This document shows, piece by piece, positions 1-6,309 of a stretch of DNA of 7,825 nt. The DNA is taken from contig CALTZZ010000109.1 of NCBI GenBank assembly GCA_943913905.1, positions 1 to 7,825 on the forward strand. The letters run 5' to 3'. Each line of letters opens with the position of its first letter. Position 1 is the stretch's first letter. The stretch comes from an uncultured Dermabacteraceae bacterium (GTDB lineage Bacteria > Actinomycetota > Actinomycetes > Actinomycetales > Dermabacteraceae). Made by a program: the position numbers and the translations under genes. The notes beneath the pieces were generated by a model. That model had not been told where the DNA came from. It did no database searches and saw only the letters and a program-made list of their open reading frames with translations.

Positions 1-69
1 CTGTAGCTCAGTTGGTAGAGCGTTCGACTGAAAATCGAAAGGTCACCGGATCGATCCCGGTCGGAGCCA
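1..69 (+). tRNA. tRNA-Phe (anticodon GAA), 5' end cut by window edge
   Basis: The cloverleaf is readable. The anticodon stem TTCGA/TCGAA (23-27/35-39) encloses loop CTGAAAA, with anticodon GAA at 30-32, which reads Phe codons. The T stem is ACCGG/CCGGT, and the 3' acceptor strand CGGAGCC (62-68) is followed by discriminator A at 69. Position 1 corresponds to about tRNA nucleotide 5, so roughly four 5' bases (expected GGCT by pairing) lie outside the window. No CCA follows the discriminator (CTG instead), so the tail must be added enzymatically. It is followed directly by a terminator, so it is the last gene of its transcript. Confidence 0.96.
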
Positions 70-71
70 CT

Positions 72-114
72 GAAACCCCCGCGTAGCTTCTACATCGCGG
101 GGGTTTCTTTATTT
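72..114 (+). terminator. Intrinsic terminator of the tRNA-Phe transcript
   Basis: A perfect 12-bp stem, GAAACCCCCGCG (72-83) with CGCGGGGGTTTC (96-107), has a 12-nt loop and is followed by the T-rich tract TTTATTT (108-114). It begins two bases after the tRNA 3' end. The stem could also act on the minus strand for the convergent membrane-protein gene, whose stop codon lies inside the T tract, but the minus-strand side has no T run. Confidence 0.92.
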
Positions 115-511
115 AAGGAGTTCGGTTCTCGGGCGAAACACCCCTAGATAGACGAGTACGAGCAGGAGTTGAGCAAAGCCGATTCCACCCCACAGTGCAT
201 GGGGCCAAATGAAACTGCCGAGAATGAGCGCTTCGCATCCGATCCATCCCACGACCACTGCCCCCGCCACGGCGTATCCCGCGGGCAGCCCACTGGCGAG
301 CACGACAATGCAGCCACAACGCGGCCCACTGCGCGCCACCCACCACGAATCCGAGTATGACTGCGGCGAGGGATTCCAGATTTTCAAAACTGGTGCCTTC
401 CAGCATGAAAGCGAACCATTCCGGGCGGAAAAGGAGGAGGAAGAAGCCGAGAACTGTGGAAAGTGCTTCGAAGAGCGCTGTAGCCGCGAGAGTGCGGCGG
501 ATTGTGGTCAT
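109..511 (-). pseudogene. Small four-helix membrane protein, split by a single-base frameshift
   Basis: The reading frame starts at ATG 511-509 and encodes a hydrophobic N-terminal half with helices near residues 8-28 and 47-67. Near 270-300 the hydrophobic coding potential moves to the next frame, which supplies two more helices and stops at 109-111 (TAA). Dropping one base, for example one G of the GGG tract (CCC at 278-280 on the plus strand), restores a continuous 133-residue, four-helix protein: 402 nt is exactly 134 codons. Without the correction the frame runs into an arginine-rich, non-membrane tail of 132 residues in total. The start overlaps the TetR stop as ATGA, so the gene is probably translationally coupled to the regulator and a likely target of it. 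The function is unknown. It may be a true decayed gene or a sequencing error; I cannot tell which. Confidence 0.75.
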
Positions 512-1164
512 TGTTGTGAGCTTTCGTGAGCGAGATGAGTGGCCGCAAAATGCGCGAGGTGCAGACGAAGTAAACGACGGGATTCTTTTTCCAGCACTGG
601 CTGCTCGACGGCGTCGGCCCCGTCGACCATGCTGACGATGGCATGAATTGGGCCCCAGAACGCGAGTGCCACTGATTCCGGGGAAGCTGGAGCGAACGTG
701 CCTGCTGCGATGAGACGCTCAAAAATCTCACGCTGGTAGGCGAGCGGTTCGTCGAATATGAGAGCACGCAGCTGGGCGCTGGCCACTGTGTCACGGTACT
801 GCTCAAGCGCAAGTATTCTTCGCGTGGCCACGAAAGCGTCATCGCGTACGCACAGTTCAAGGAAGGCGAAAGCCACTTCTTCGAGCCGCTGGGCCGTCAT
901 AGCGCTGTAAGTATCCGCGGAAGCGTCGAGATCCTCGAGCGGGGCCCCGTATGCCCGGGCGGTTTCGGCGATTCGGGCGCGTGCTCGGGCTAGTACAGCA
1001 TCAAAAATGGCTCTCTTGTTGGGGAAATGCGCATACACGGAGCTCTCTTTGATCCCGGCGGCGCGGGCAAGGTCTCGAATGGATGTTCCGGTGTAGCCGT
1101 GTACGGCGAAACGTTCTTGTGCAGCATCGAGAAGGACGCTGCGAGTAGGTGTATGACGTGCCAC
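508..1164 (-). CDS. TetR/AcrR-family transcriptional regulator
   Basis: This 218-residue protein has the usual TetR size and layout. The N-terminal DNA-binding domain, about residues 8-57, contains a helix-turn-helix near 28-47 with the family pattern TSIRDLARAAGIKESSVYAHF followed by NKRAIFDAV. The rest is an alpha-helical ligand and dimer domain with no recognisable ligand signature. The start is GTG at 1164-1162, preceded by a purine-rich GGAAGG/GGTGAGGGG ribosome site. A perfect 16-bp palindrome begins 12 bp upstream of the start, so autorepression is the obvious model. The stop codon overlaps the start of a membrane-protein gene (ATGA), which suggests that this neighbour is the controlled function. 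The ABC exporter further upstream is another candidate target, but it does not carry the same palindrome. Confidence 0.93.
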   Translation of the reverse strand: MARHTPTRSVLLDAAQERFAVHGYTGTSIRDLARAAGIKESSVYAHFPNKRAIFDAVLARARARIAETARAYGAPLEDLDASADTYSAMTAQRLEEVAFAFLELCVRDDAFVATRRILALEQYRDTVASAQLRALIFDEPLAYQREIFERLIAAGTFAPASPESVALAFWGPIHAIVSMVDGADAVEQPVLEKESRRLLRLHLAHFAATHLAHESSQQ

Positions 1165-1175
1165 CCCCTCACCTT

Positions 1176-1191
1176 CCTAACGATCGTTAGG
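1176..1191. promoter_or_regulatory. Palindromic operator, probable TetR autoregulation site
   Basis: CCTAACGATCGTTAGG is a perfect 16-bp inverted repeat lying 12-27 bp upstream of the regulator's GTG start. Its length and symmetry fit TetR-family operators, which commonly overlap the regulator's own promoter. On the minus strand a weak -10-like TATCCT runs into the left edge of the palindrome, with TTCCTC 16 bp further upstream as a possible -35. The palindrome is seen directly; binding by this TetR is inferred. I saw no second copy elsewhere in the window. Confidence 0.8.
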
Positions 1192-1235
1192 ATATAGGTG
1201 TGTTCTTACAGAGGAACGCCCCACAAGTCCCTCTC

Positions 1236-1272
1236 ACAACAAAAAGCCCCGACGCCGCATGGTCGCCGGGGC
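1236..1272 (-). terminator. Intrinsic terminator of the lipoprotein gene
   Basis: On the minus strand, GCCCCGGCG pairs with CGTCGGGGC (nine pairs including one G-T) and is followed by TTTTTGTT. It lies 20 bp past the lipoprotein stop. It separates that gene from the TetR promoter region, so the two are probably independent transcripts. Confidence 0.88.
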
Positions 1273-1292
1273 ATTGATCTCGCGGGCGCGAG

Positions 1293-1607
1293 TCAGTTGG
1301 GCTGCTTTGCCACCTCGTAGCTGTAGTTGATGTCGCCATTTTCAACCGAGGTCACGTTCACTTTGACGTCGATGCTCTGGCCTTCCACTCGGAGAATGCA
1401 CGTCATCTTCGCGCCTTTCTTGCCTGGAAGGTCGTCGGGGCAATCCACTTCGTCGGGAGCGGTGCCAACCTGTTCTTCAAGCTTCGAGCTGATGGTCGAC
1501 TCCAGCTCGTCGTCGTCCACTGAACCGGTGCATCCGGTGAGCGCAAGGCTCAGTGCGGCGATGGCGATAACGGGACGAGCGAAAGCGAATGCACGCTTGG
1601 TCAGCAT
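1293..1607 (-). CDS. Secreted lipoprotein with DUF4333-like domain
   Basis: This protein has 104 residues. The N-terminus is a lipoprotein signal peptide: basic start MLTKR, a hydrophobic stretch over about 12-23, and lipobox LTGC with the lipidated cysteine at 26. The mature part is acidic and then shows a pattern I associate with DUF4333 domains of actinobacterial lipoproteins: P-x-x-V-x-C-P-x-D-L-x-G-x-x-G (51-65), a second cysteine at 70, and a C-terminal beta-rich stretch with V-N-V-T. Cys56 and Cys70 could form a disulfide outside the membrane. The ATG at 1607 has a good AAGGAG ribosome site 6 nt upstream, which fixes the start. The role is unknown. It lies downstream of, and parallel to, an ABC exporter, but 103 bp and a hairpin separate them. 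Confidence 0.88.
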   Translation of the reverse strand: MLTKRAFAFARPVIAIAALSLALTGCTGSVDDDELESTISSKLEEQVGTAPDEVDCPDDLPGKKGAKMTCILRVEGQSIDVKVNVTSVENGDINYSYEVAKQPN

Positions 1608-1615
1608 GGCGGTCT

Positions 1616-1650
1616 CCTTGAAAGTGAACTTCGAACACGTTGTTTCAAGG
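1616..1650 (-). promoter_or_regulatory. Leader hairpin that sequesters the lipoprotein ribosome site
   Basis: In the minus-strand leader, CCTTGAAA (1650-1643) is perfectly complementary to TTTCAAGG (1623-1616), with a 19-nt loop between. The right arm contains the AAGG core of the AAGGAG Shine-Dalgarno sequence of the lipoprotein gene, so folding would hide the ribosome site. A second, imperfect symmetry (CTTCGAACA with TGTTTCAAG, 7 of 9 matched, 1629-1649) overlaps it and could instead be a protein-binding site. The structure is real in sequence terms. A regulatory role is inferred and requires transcription to start upstream of 1650. Confidence 0.5.
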
Positions 1651-1687
1651 CTAGGGCGGGCCAGGGGTTCTAGATATGGGGATGACT

Positions 1688-1707
1688 GCCCGGGGAGAAC
1701 CCCGGGC
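1688..1707 (-). terminator. GC-rich hairpin after the ABC permease gene
   Basis: A perfect 8-bp stem, GCCCGGGG/CCCCGGGC with a 4-nt loop, starts 4 bp past the permease stop codon. No T run follows, so it would be a weak or non-canonical terminator, or a 3'-end stabiliser. Confidence 0.55.
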
Positions 1708-1710
1708 CGC

Positions 1711-3318
1711 CTAGTGTGCGCTGAGGTCGCGACGACGGAACGCTGCTACTCCGATGGTGGCCATGAGTACTGCAGCGAGCGCGAGGATCATCGCGCCTTC
1801 CCATTCGATTCCCGCCCCGGGCAGCTGACCGATCTGCTCGAACGGCGACACATCCATGACCGCTTGATCGAATTGAAGTGCCCGGCCGAACAGCGTGATG
1901 AGCGCGCTGACGATGAGCGGCAACCACATGAGCGGCAAGGCTCGAGGAACCGCCCCATACAGCAAGGAGCCAATCGCGAGGAAAACGAGAACTGCAACGA
2001 CCTGGATGCAGTGACCGGACACGATGTCTCCCGTCAGTTCCCAGTCCCCAAGGGGTGACCCAACTCCGATGGCGTGAGCGAAGCCCGAGAGGGCCGCGAG
2101 CCACAGCGATCCAAGGACCGTGACGGCAAGCCAGCTCAGCATCCACCGTGGTTTTCCAACCGCGAGCGCGAGCACATGCTCTGCACGCGACGACGTTTCT
2201 TCGTGCCGCAGGGAAGAAAGCGATGTGAGTGCGAACGCCGAAATAATCATCGCGAAATAGATGCCCATGAAACCGGCATAGCCTTCTACGATGCCGTCGG
2301 CCCCGCCCATAACGGAGAGAACGGGGGCGGGCAGACCGTCGGCGCTGTCAGCTATCGACTTCGTGAAGGCGCCGAACACGACTCCGGCAATGGCGAGCGC
2401 CGCCGACCATGCGACGAGGCTTCCGCGCTGGAGGCGGAACGCCAGAGCCAGGGGTGACGCCAGCCAACCGTCGGCCTGCGGGGAGCCGAGCCGCTCCCCC
2501 AGCACTCCGGCTCCAAGGTCGCGGCGACTCTGAATGGCGAGAGCCCAGGTGAGGAAGAGTATTCCGAGGCCCACGTTGAGGGCGAGCGGCCACCAGCGGT
2601 CGAGGGTGAACGGGGCCGTGCGCTGCGCCCACCCAAGCGGGGAGAGCCACGCGAGCCATTCGAGGTCACCTTCCTGGGCGCGGGACATGTCTCCCAGCCC
2701 GCGCAGGATAAAGGAGGCACCCAGGATGGCCCCCGCAATTCCGGAGGTGGCGCGGGTGGTGGCGCTCAGTTGGGAGGTGAGCGCCCCGATGCCGGTGAAG
2801 GTCAGGCCGACGGCGGCAACACTCGCGGCGAATAGTGCCGACGGCCCCAGGTCGGGAGAGGGGTCAATGTTCGCGAGGTGAAGGATGGGGATGATGAGGA
2901 GGGCCAGGACCACGTTCATCGCCACCGAGGTAATGATGGCGGCGGCGAGCTGCGCATGGCGACTCACGGCACCTGCCCTCAGCATTTCTGCTGTGCCGTC
3001 CACTTCGGTGGCTCGGGTGTGGCGCGAGACCGTGAATACGCTCATGAGGGCAGCCCCGATCATCACGTACATGCAGTAGACGCCCACCACGAACCTCGGA
3101 ATGGTGACGTGTTCGAAGCCGTATGCGGGCCCTCCCATGAGCGCCACGGTGGGGGTCTTGATGAGGCCTGTCATGGCCTCGAGCCCGCCCGTTTCGAGGA
3201 CCGCGCCCACGACGTTCGCGAAATAGGCCACGAGCGCGGCGAGTGCGAGAACCCAGATGGGGCCGCGAACTCGGTCGCGCGTCGCATTGAGCCGCAGCAA
3301 CGTCCCGAGGCCGCTCAC
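1711..3318 (-). CDS. ABC transporter permease, two fused membrane halves (COG3559-type exporter)
   Basis: This 535-residue integral membrane protein has about twelve hydrophobic segments in two similar halves (about 1-285 and 286-535). Each half carries the loop pattern of this exporter family after an early helix: EVDGTAEMLRAGAVSRHAQL in the first and the related EETSSRAEHVLALAVGKPRW in the second. The motif LSPLGWAQRTAPFTLDRWWPL near the middle is also typical. Such permeases pair with a DrrA-like ATPase to export hydrophobic compounds, and some are annotated as polyketide antibiotic exporters, but the substrate here is unknown. The start is GTG at 3318-3316. It overlaps the ATPase stop as GTGA, so the two are one translationally coupled operon, and two fused halves suggest one permease chain per ATPase dimer. 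Confidence 0.92.
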   Translation of the reverse strand: MSGLGTLLRLNATRDRVRGPIWVLALAALVAYFANVVGAVLETGGLEAMTGLIKTPTVALMGGPAYGFEHVTIPRFVVGVYCMYVMIGAALMSVFTVSRHTRATEVDGTAEMLRAGAVSRHAQLAAAIITSVAMNVVLALLIIPILHLANIDPSPDLGPSALFAASVAAVGLTFTGIGALTSQLSATTRATSGIAGAILGASFILRGLGDMSRAQEGDLEWLAWLSPLGWAQRTAPFTLDRWWPLALNVGLGILFLTWALAIQSRRDLGAGVLGERLGSPQADGWLASPLALAFRLQRGSLVAWSAALAIAGVVFGAFTKSIADSADGLPAPVLSVMGGADGIVEGYAGFMGIYFAMIISAFALTSLSSLRHEETSSRAEHVLALAVGKPRWMLSWLAVTVLGSLWLAALSGFAHAIGVGSPLGDWELTGDIVSGHCIQVVAVLVFLAIGSLLYGAVPRALPLMWLPLIVSALITLFGRALQFDQAVMDVSPFEQIGQLPGAGIEWEGAMILALAAVLMATIGVAAFRRRDLSAH

Positions 3319-4274
3319 GACTCCACTTCCTTGCGGTGTGTATTGGTGCGCGCGTGTGGCGCCGCGTCGTCAGCTCCCGGACCGTAGTAGCGCAACAGCA
3401 GTTGTTCGAGTGATGGCGGTGCGGCCTTAAACGATCGAATCTGTGATCGCGACAGCTCGCCGAGAATCGACGGCAACTCGGCGGGGTCGGCGTCGAAAGC
3501 GAACCTGTTCCCGTCGCTATGCACGCTGTGCACGCCGCGGAATGATTCGAGCTGGGCGGCGCTCAGGTCTGAATCGAGGGTCACGGTGGTGCGGCTCAGG
3601 TGGCGCATCTGTTCGAGCGTGCCCGATTCCACAATCTTTCCTTCGCGCACAATCGACACGCGATCGGCGAGCGCCTCAACCTGCGCCATGATGTGGCTCG
3701 AGAGCAGCACCGTTGCACCGCGGCCCGCGGCTTCTCGCACGCATTCCTGAAACTGCACCTCCATGAGCGGGTCGAGGCCGCTCGTCGGTTCATCCAGGAT
3801 GAGCAGTTCGGCATCGCTCGCGAGCGCCGCCACAAGCGCCACCTTCTGGCGGTTGCCCTTGGAATAGGCGCGGCCCTTCTTGCGTGGGTCCAGTTCGAAA
3901 CGCTCGATCAGTTCGGATCGACGCGCCGGGTCGATTCCGCCCCGCAGCCGAGCAAACACGTCGATCGCTTCGCCGCCGGTGAGGTTCGGCCACAGCTCCA
4001 CGTCGCCGGGCACGTAGGCGAGCCGGCGGTGGAGGCCGACGGCGTCTTTCCACGGGTCGCCACCGAGGAGCTCTGCCTTTCCGGACGTCGCTTTCAACGT
4101 TCCTAGGAGAATGCGAATGGTCGTGGATTTGCCCGCGCCGTTTGGTCCCAGGAAGCCGTGGATTTCGCCGTGGGCCACGTGAAGATCAAGTCCATCGAGG
4201 GCGCGTGTTTTGCCGAACGTTTTTACGAGGTCGCGCGTGAGGATTGCGGGGGCAGCGCGATGCGTTGTGCTCAT
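3315..4274 (-). CDS. ABC transporter ATP-binding protein (DrrA-like exporter ATPase)
   Basis: This 319-residue cytoplasmic ATPase energises the adjacent permease. Walker A is GPNGAGKST (43-51), Walker B with D-loop is LLILDEPTSGLDP (157-169), and the switch histidine is His194. The usual Q-loop glutamine region reads AYVPGD (86-91) and the ABC signature is the degenerate YSKGNRQKV (137-145) rather than LSGGQ. Both are features of this exporter subfamily rather than signs of decay. About 100 C-terminal residues follow the nucleotide-binding domain, as in drug and polyketide exporters. The ATG at 4274 has no clear Shine-Dalgarno sequence, and a TAGGCT box ends 6 nt upstream, so the transcript may be leaderless. 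A 13-bp palindrome lies just upstream of that box. Confidence 0.95.
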   Translation of the reverse strand: MSTTHRAAPAILTRDLVKTFGKTRALDGLDLHVAHGEIHGFLGPNGAGKSTTIRILLGTLKATSGKAELLGGDPWKDAVGLHRRLAYVPGDVELWPNLTGGEAIDVFARLRGGIDPARRSELIERFELDPRKKGRAYSKGNRQKVALVAALASDAELLILDEPTSGLDPLMEVQFQECVREAAGRGATVLLSSHIMAQVEALADRVSIVREGKIVESGTLEQMRHLSRTTVTLDSDLSAAQLESFRGVHSVHSDGNRFAFDADPAELPSILGELSRSQIRSFKAAPPSLEQLLLRYYGPGADDAAPHARTNTHRKEVES

Positions 4275-4280
4275 GGCTTC

Positions 4281-4301
4281 AGCCTAGACCTGAGACTCAG
4301 G
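4281..4301 (-). promoter_or_regulatory. Probable ABC exporter promoter with palindromic site
   Basis: On the minus strand, TAGGCT (4286-4281) ends 6 nt before the ATPase ATG, the spacing expected for a leaderless -10 box. Immediately upstream lies a perfect interrupted palindrome, CCTGAG-A-CTCAGG (4289-4301), placed where a repressor or activator could control this promoter. It differs from the TetR palindrome at 1176-1191, so a different regulator would be expected. No convincing -35 is visible. Confidence 0.4.
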
Positions 4302-4379
4302 GACTTGTGCACGGCCACGCTCAAGGCACGACAATCACCTGCACGCACGCGACCAGCCACCCGAAAAGTGCAGAGCGCG

Positions 4380-4385
4380 TAAGAT
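4380..4385 (+). promoter_or_regulatory. -10-like box TAAGAT before the MFS gene
   Basis: TAAGAT ends 7 nt upstream of the ATG at 4393, and no Shine-Dalgarno sequence lies in between. This geometry fits a leaderless transcript, common in Actinobacteria. The -35 region is not recognisable. Confidence 0.4.
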
Positions 4386-4392
4386 TCTAGGC

Positions 4393-5691
4393 ATGCCTGG
4401 CCCCTCCCCCGCGTCCGCAAAAATTCGCGGTCTTTTTGCAGACACTCGCCCGCTCGAGAGCCCTCATTTCAAACGTCTCTGGCTCACGGGGATCGTCACC
4501 GTGATCGGTGCGCAGATCACGGTCATTACCGTGCCAGCGCAGCTGTGGTCCCTCACGGGCGATTCGGCAAAGGTTGGTCTCGCTGGCCTGTTCGGCCTGG
4601 TTCCGCTCGTGGTGTTCGGTCTCTGGGGCGGCGCGATCGCTGATTCGTTCGACCGTCGCAAAGTTCTCATGACCACCACCGTGGGGCTCATCCTCACGAT
4701 GATTGCCTTCTGGCTGCAAGCGTTCCTCGAGCTCAACAACGTGTGGCTCATCCTGACGATCTTCGCAGTTCAGCAGGGGTTCTTCGGAGTCAACTCCCCC
4801 ACGCGTACAGCTCTACTACCGTCGATCCTTCCTCTCGCGCACCTCCCCGCCGCAAACTCGCTCAACATGACGATCTTCCAGGCGGGAGCAATCGTCGGTC
4901 CGCTCGTTGGCGGCGCCCTCCTGCCGTTCCTCGGGTTTTCGTGGCTCTACCTCTTCGACGCCGTCTGCCTGCTCCTCACGCTGTGGGCCGTCGTCAAACT
5001 TCCGAGCCTTCGCCCCGTGGGGGAAGCAGTCAAACCCAACCTCGGTGCCATCCTCGAAGGGTTTCGCTACACGTGGGTCCACAAGATCCTGCTCGTGAGC
5101 TTCCTCGTGGATCTCATCGCGATGGTCGCCGGAATGCCGCGTGCGCTCTACCCCGAAATCGCCAACCACAGTTTCGGCGGCCCGGCCGACGGAGGCATGG
5201 AATTCGCGCTCCTGAGCGCCGCACTCGCAATCGGCGGCGTACTCGGTGGGGTGTTTTCCGGATGGGTGACGCGCGTGCAACGCCACGGACTCGCGACCCT
5301 GGTGTGCATCGCAGTGTGGGGCTTCGCGGTTATCGGCTTTGGAACCGCCACACACCTTGCCCACGGCGCAGCCCTACCGATGCTCATCTTCGCCATCGCA
5401 TTCCTCGCGATCGGCGGCGCGGCAGACATGGCGTCTGCCGCATTCCGGCAAACCATCCTGCAGTCATCCACGAACGACGCCATCCGCGGACGCCTCCAAG
5501 GTGTCTTCATCGTTGTGGTTGCGGGCGGTCCCCGCATGGCCGACGTCCTGCACGGGTGGGCCGCCTCCCACATCGGCGCCTCAACAGCCACTATCCTCGG
5601 CGGTGCACTCGTGGTCCTGGGCATCATCGCGAGCGCGCTCGCGTGGCCTCAGTTCGCGCGTTACCGCAGCTCCGCCAGCCCCACGTCGTAA
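4393..5691 (+). CDS. MFS transporter, MFS_3/EntS-like efflux protein
   Basis: This 432-residue protein has the usual major facilitator length, with about twelve hydrophobic segments. Motif A between helices 2 and 3 is GGAIADSFDRRK (79-90). The FKRLWLTG start of helix 1, the FGVNSPTRTALLPSILP stretch after helix 4 and the RGRLQGVF motif near the C-terminal end resemble the EntS/MFS_3 group, whose characterised member exports enterobactin. Many actinobacterial members have no known substrate, so siderophore export is only a possibility, and no siderophore genes are present here. It is divergent from the ABC exporter across 118 bp and tail-to-tail with the acylphosphatase gene (18 bp between stops). 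The start lacks a Shine-Dalgarno sequence. Confidence 0.92.
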   Translation: MPGPSPASAKIRGLFADTRPLESPHFKRLWLTGIVTVIGAQITVITVPAQLWSLTGDSAKVGLAGLFGLVPLVVFGLWGGAIADSFDRRKVLMTTTVGLILTMIAFWLQAFLELNNVWLILTIFAVQQGFFGVNSPTRTALLPSILPLAHLPAANSLNMTIFQAGAIVGPLVGGALLPFLGFSWLYLFDAVCLLLTLWAVVKLPSLRPVGEAVKPNLGAILEGFRYTWVHKILLVSFLVDLIAMVAGMPRALYPEIANHSFGGPADGGMEFALLSAALAIGGVLGGVFSGWVTRVQRHGLATLVCIAVWGFAVIGFGTATHLAHGAALPMLIFAIAFLAIGGAADMASAAFRQTILQSSTNDAIRGRLQGVFIVVVAGGPRMADVLHGWAASHIGASTATILGGALVVLGIIASALAWPQFARYRSSASPTS

Positions 5692-5709
5692 CAAGAAAGA
5701 TGACGAACC

Positions 5710-5988
5710 TCAGCGCGCGATCGAGAATCCGTTTTCTTCGACGGCGGCAATCTCAGTGACCGCGACAGACTCAACTCGCGCGAAGCGCGGCCCCTCATGC
5801 GCCCACCGGATCAGCTGAGTCACGGCGTCCGTCGGCCCCTGTGCCTCGCATTCGACCGAGCCATCGGGGCAGTTGCGGACCCAGCCGGTGAGATCGAGAG
5901 TTTCGGCTTCATGCTGGAGCGCATACCGGAAACCGACTCCCTGAACGAGGCCGGAAATGGCCAGGTGGACTCGGCGTGGATCACTCAT
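5710..5988 (-). CDS. acyP: Acylphosphatase
   Basis: This small cytosolic enzyme of 92 residues, the standard acylphosphatase size, hydrolyses acyl phosphates such as acetyl phosphate or carbamoyl phosphate. The first signature is SGLVQGVGFRY (12-22), with the phosphate-binding arginine at 21. The second is GWVRNCPDGSVE (35-46), with the catalytic asparagine at 39. The only departure from the usual G-R-V-Q-G-V-G-F-R loop is Leu14 for Arg. The frame is open further upstream, but ATG 5988-5986 is the right start. It begins just before the conserved beta strand, has GGGGA nearby upstream, and overlaps the stop of the preceding gene as ATGA, so translation is probably coupled. No terminator is visible in the 18 bp before the convergent MFS stop. 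Confidence 0.93.
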   Translation of the reverse strand: MSDPRRVHLAISGLVQGVGFRYALQHEAETLDLTGWVRNCPDGSVECEAQGPTDAVTQLIRWAHEGPRFARVESVAVTEIAAVEENGFSIAR

Positions 5989-6275
5989 GCTTTCCCCGTC
6001 TTTTCTCGATGCGCGCAGCCCGGCCAACAGCACGGCCGACGCATACCGTCGTTCAGCTCCTCACAGGTGCGGCGGATGCGCCGCTCACGGGTTGCGGGCC
6101 GCTTCGCGTCCTCGACCCAGCAGATGAACTCGTTGCGAGCGAGAGTGGTGATGTCGAGCCAGGCATCGTGAGCCACGGCATCAGAGGCGAGGGCGGCAGC
6201 GAGGTCATCCGGAAGCGGGTGTACCGCACCACCGGGGAGAGCGTGGTCAGGTGCAACAACGTGTGTGTCTGGCAT
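5985..6275 (-). CDS. YdeI/OmpD-associated-type small protein with CCWPGC motif
   Basis: This protein has 96 residues from ATG 6275. The conserved part begins at PLPDDLAAALASD (20-32) and continues with LARNEFICWVEDAK (45-58), RRIRRTCEEL (65-74) and RRPCCWPGCAHR (79-90). The order resembles the OmdA/YdeI family (bacteriocin-protection, YdeI or OmpD-associated), whose biochemical role is poorly defined. The cysteine-rich end CCWPGC (82-87), with His89 close by, could bind metal or be redox active; this is inferred from composition only. An upstream extension to 6362 would run into the opposite gene, so Met 6275 is preferred. There, TATTCT ends 6 nt upstream with no good Shine-Dalgarno sequence, so the transcript may be leaderless. 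It overlaps acyP by ATGA and probably forms a two-gene operon with it. Confidence 0.82.
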   Translation of the reverse strand: MPDTHVVAPDHALPGGAVHPLPDDLAAALASDAVAHDAWLDITTLARNEFICWVEDAKRPATRERRIRRTCEELNDGMRRPCCWPGCAHREKTGKA

Positions 6276-6281
6276 ACCCCC

Positions 6282-6302
6282 AGAATAATGGGACGTTAAA
6301 CT
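6282..6302. promoter_or_regulatory. Compact divergent promoter between the YdeI-type and methyltransferase genes
   Basis: Only 34 bp separate the two start codons (6275 and 6310). On the minus strand TATTCT (6287-6282) ends 6 nt before the YdeI-type ATG. On the plus strand TAAACT (6297-6302) ends 7 nt before the methyltransferase ATG. The gap is too short for two ordinary leadered promoters, so both transcripts are probably leaderless and their -35 regions would overlap the opposing gene's start. Confidence 0.42.
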
Positions 6303-6309
6303 GGACAAC

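Noticed and set aside
1..120. tRNA-Phe 3' end as an integration (att) site
   Set aside because: No integrase gene, no repeat of the tRNA 3' end and no foreign-looking segment occur in the window.
270..300. Programmed ribosomal frameshift in the membrane-protein gene
   Set aside because: I see no X-XXY-YYZ slippery heptamer or clear downstream stimulator at the junction. A plain one-base indel explains the pattern more simply.
384..860. 158-codon minus-strand frame inside the TetR gene
   Set aside because: It is another-frame shadow of the TetR and membrane genes, with low-complexity Ser/Pro content.
1629..1649. Possible LexA/SOS box (TCGAAC followed by GTTTCA)
   Set aside because: The spacing is five rather than four and the second half-site matches only four of six bases of GTTCGA, so it does not meet the actinobacterial consensus.
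1327..2058. Long plus-strand open frame opposite the lipoprotein and permease genes
   Set aside because: Its translation is rich in Arg, Glu, His and Gln, with no domain pattern, and it spans two well-supported genes on the other strand. It is a high-GC shadow.
4743..5759. 338-codon plus-strand frame overlapping the MFS gene
   Set aside because: It is a proline- and arginine-rich out-of-frame reading of the MFS gene, without membrane segments or family motifs.
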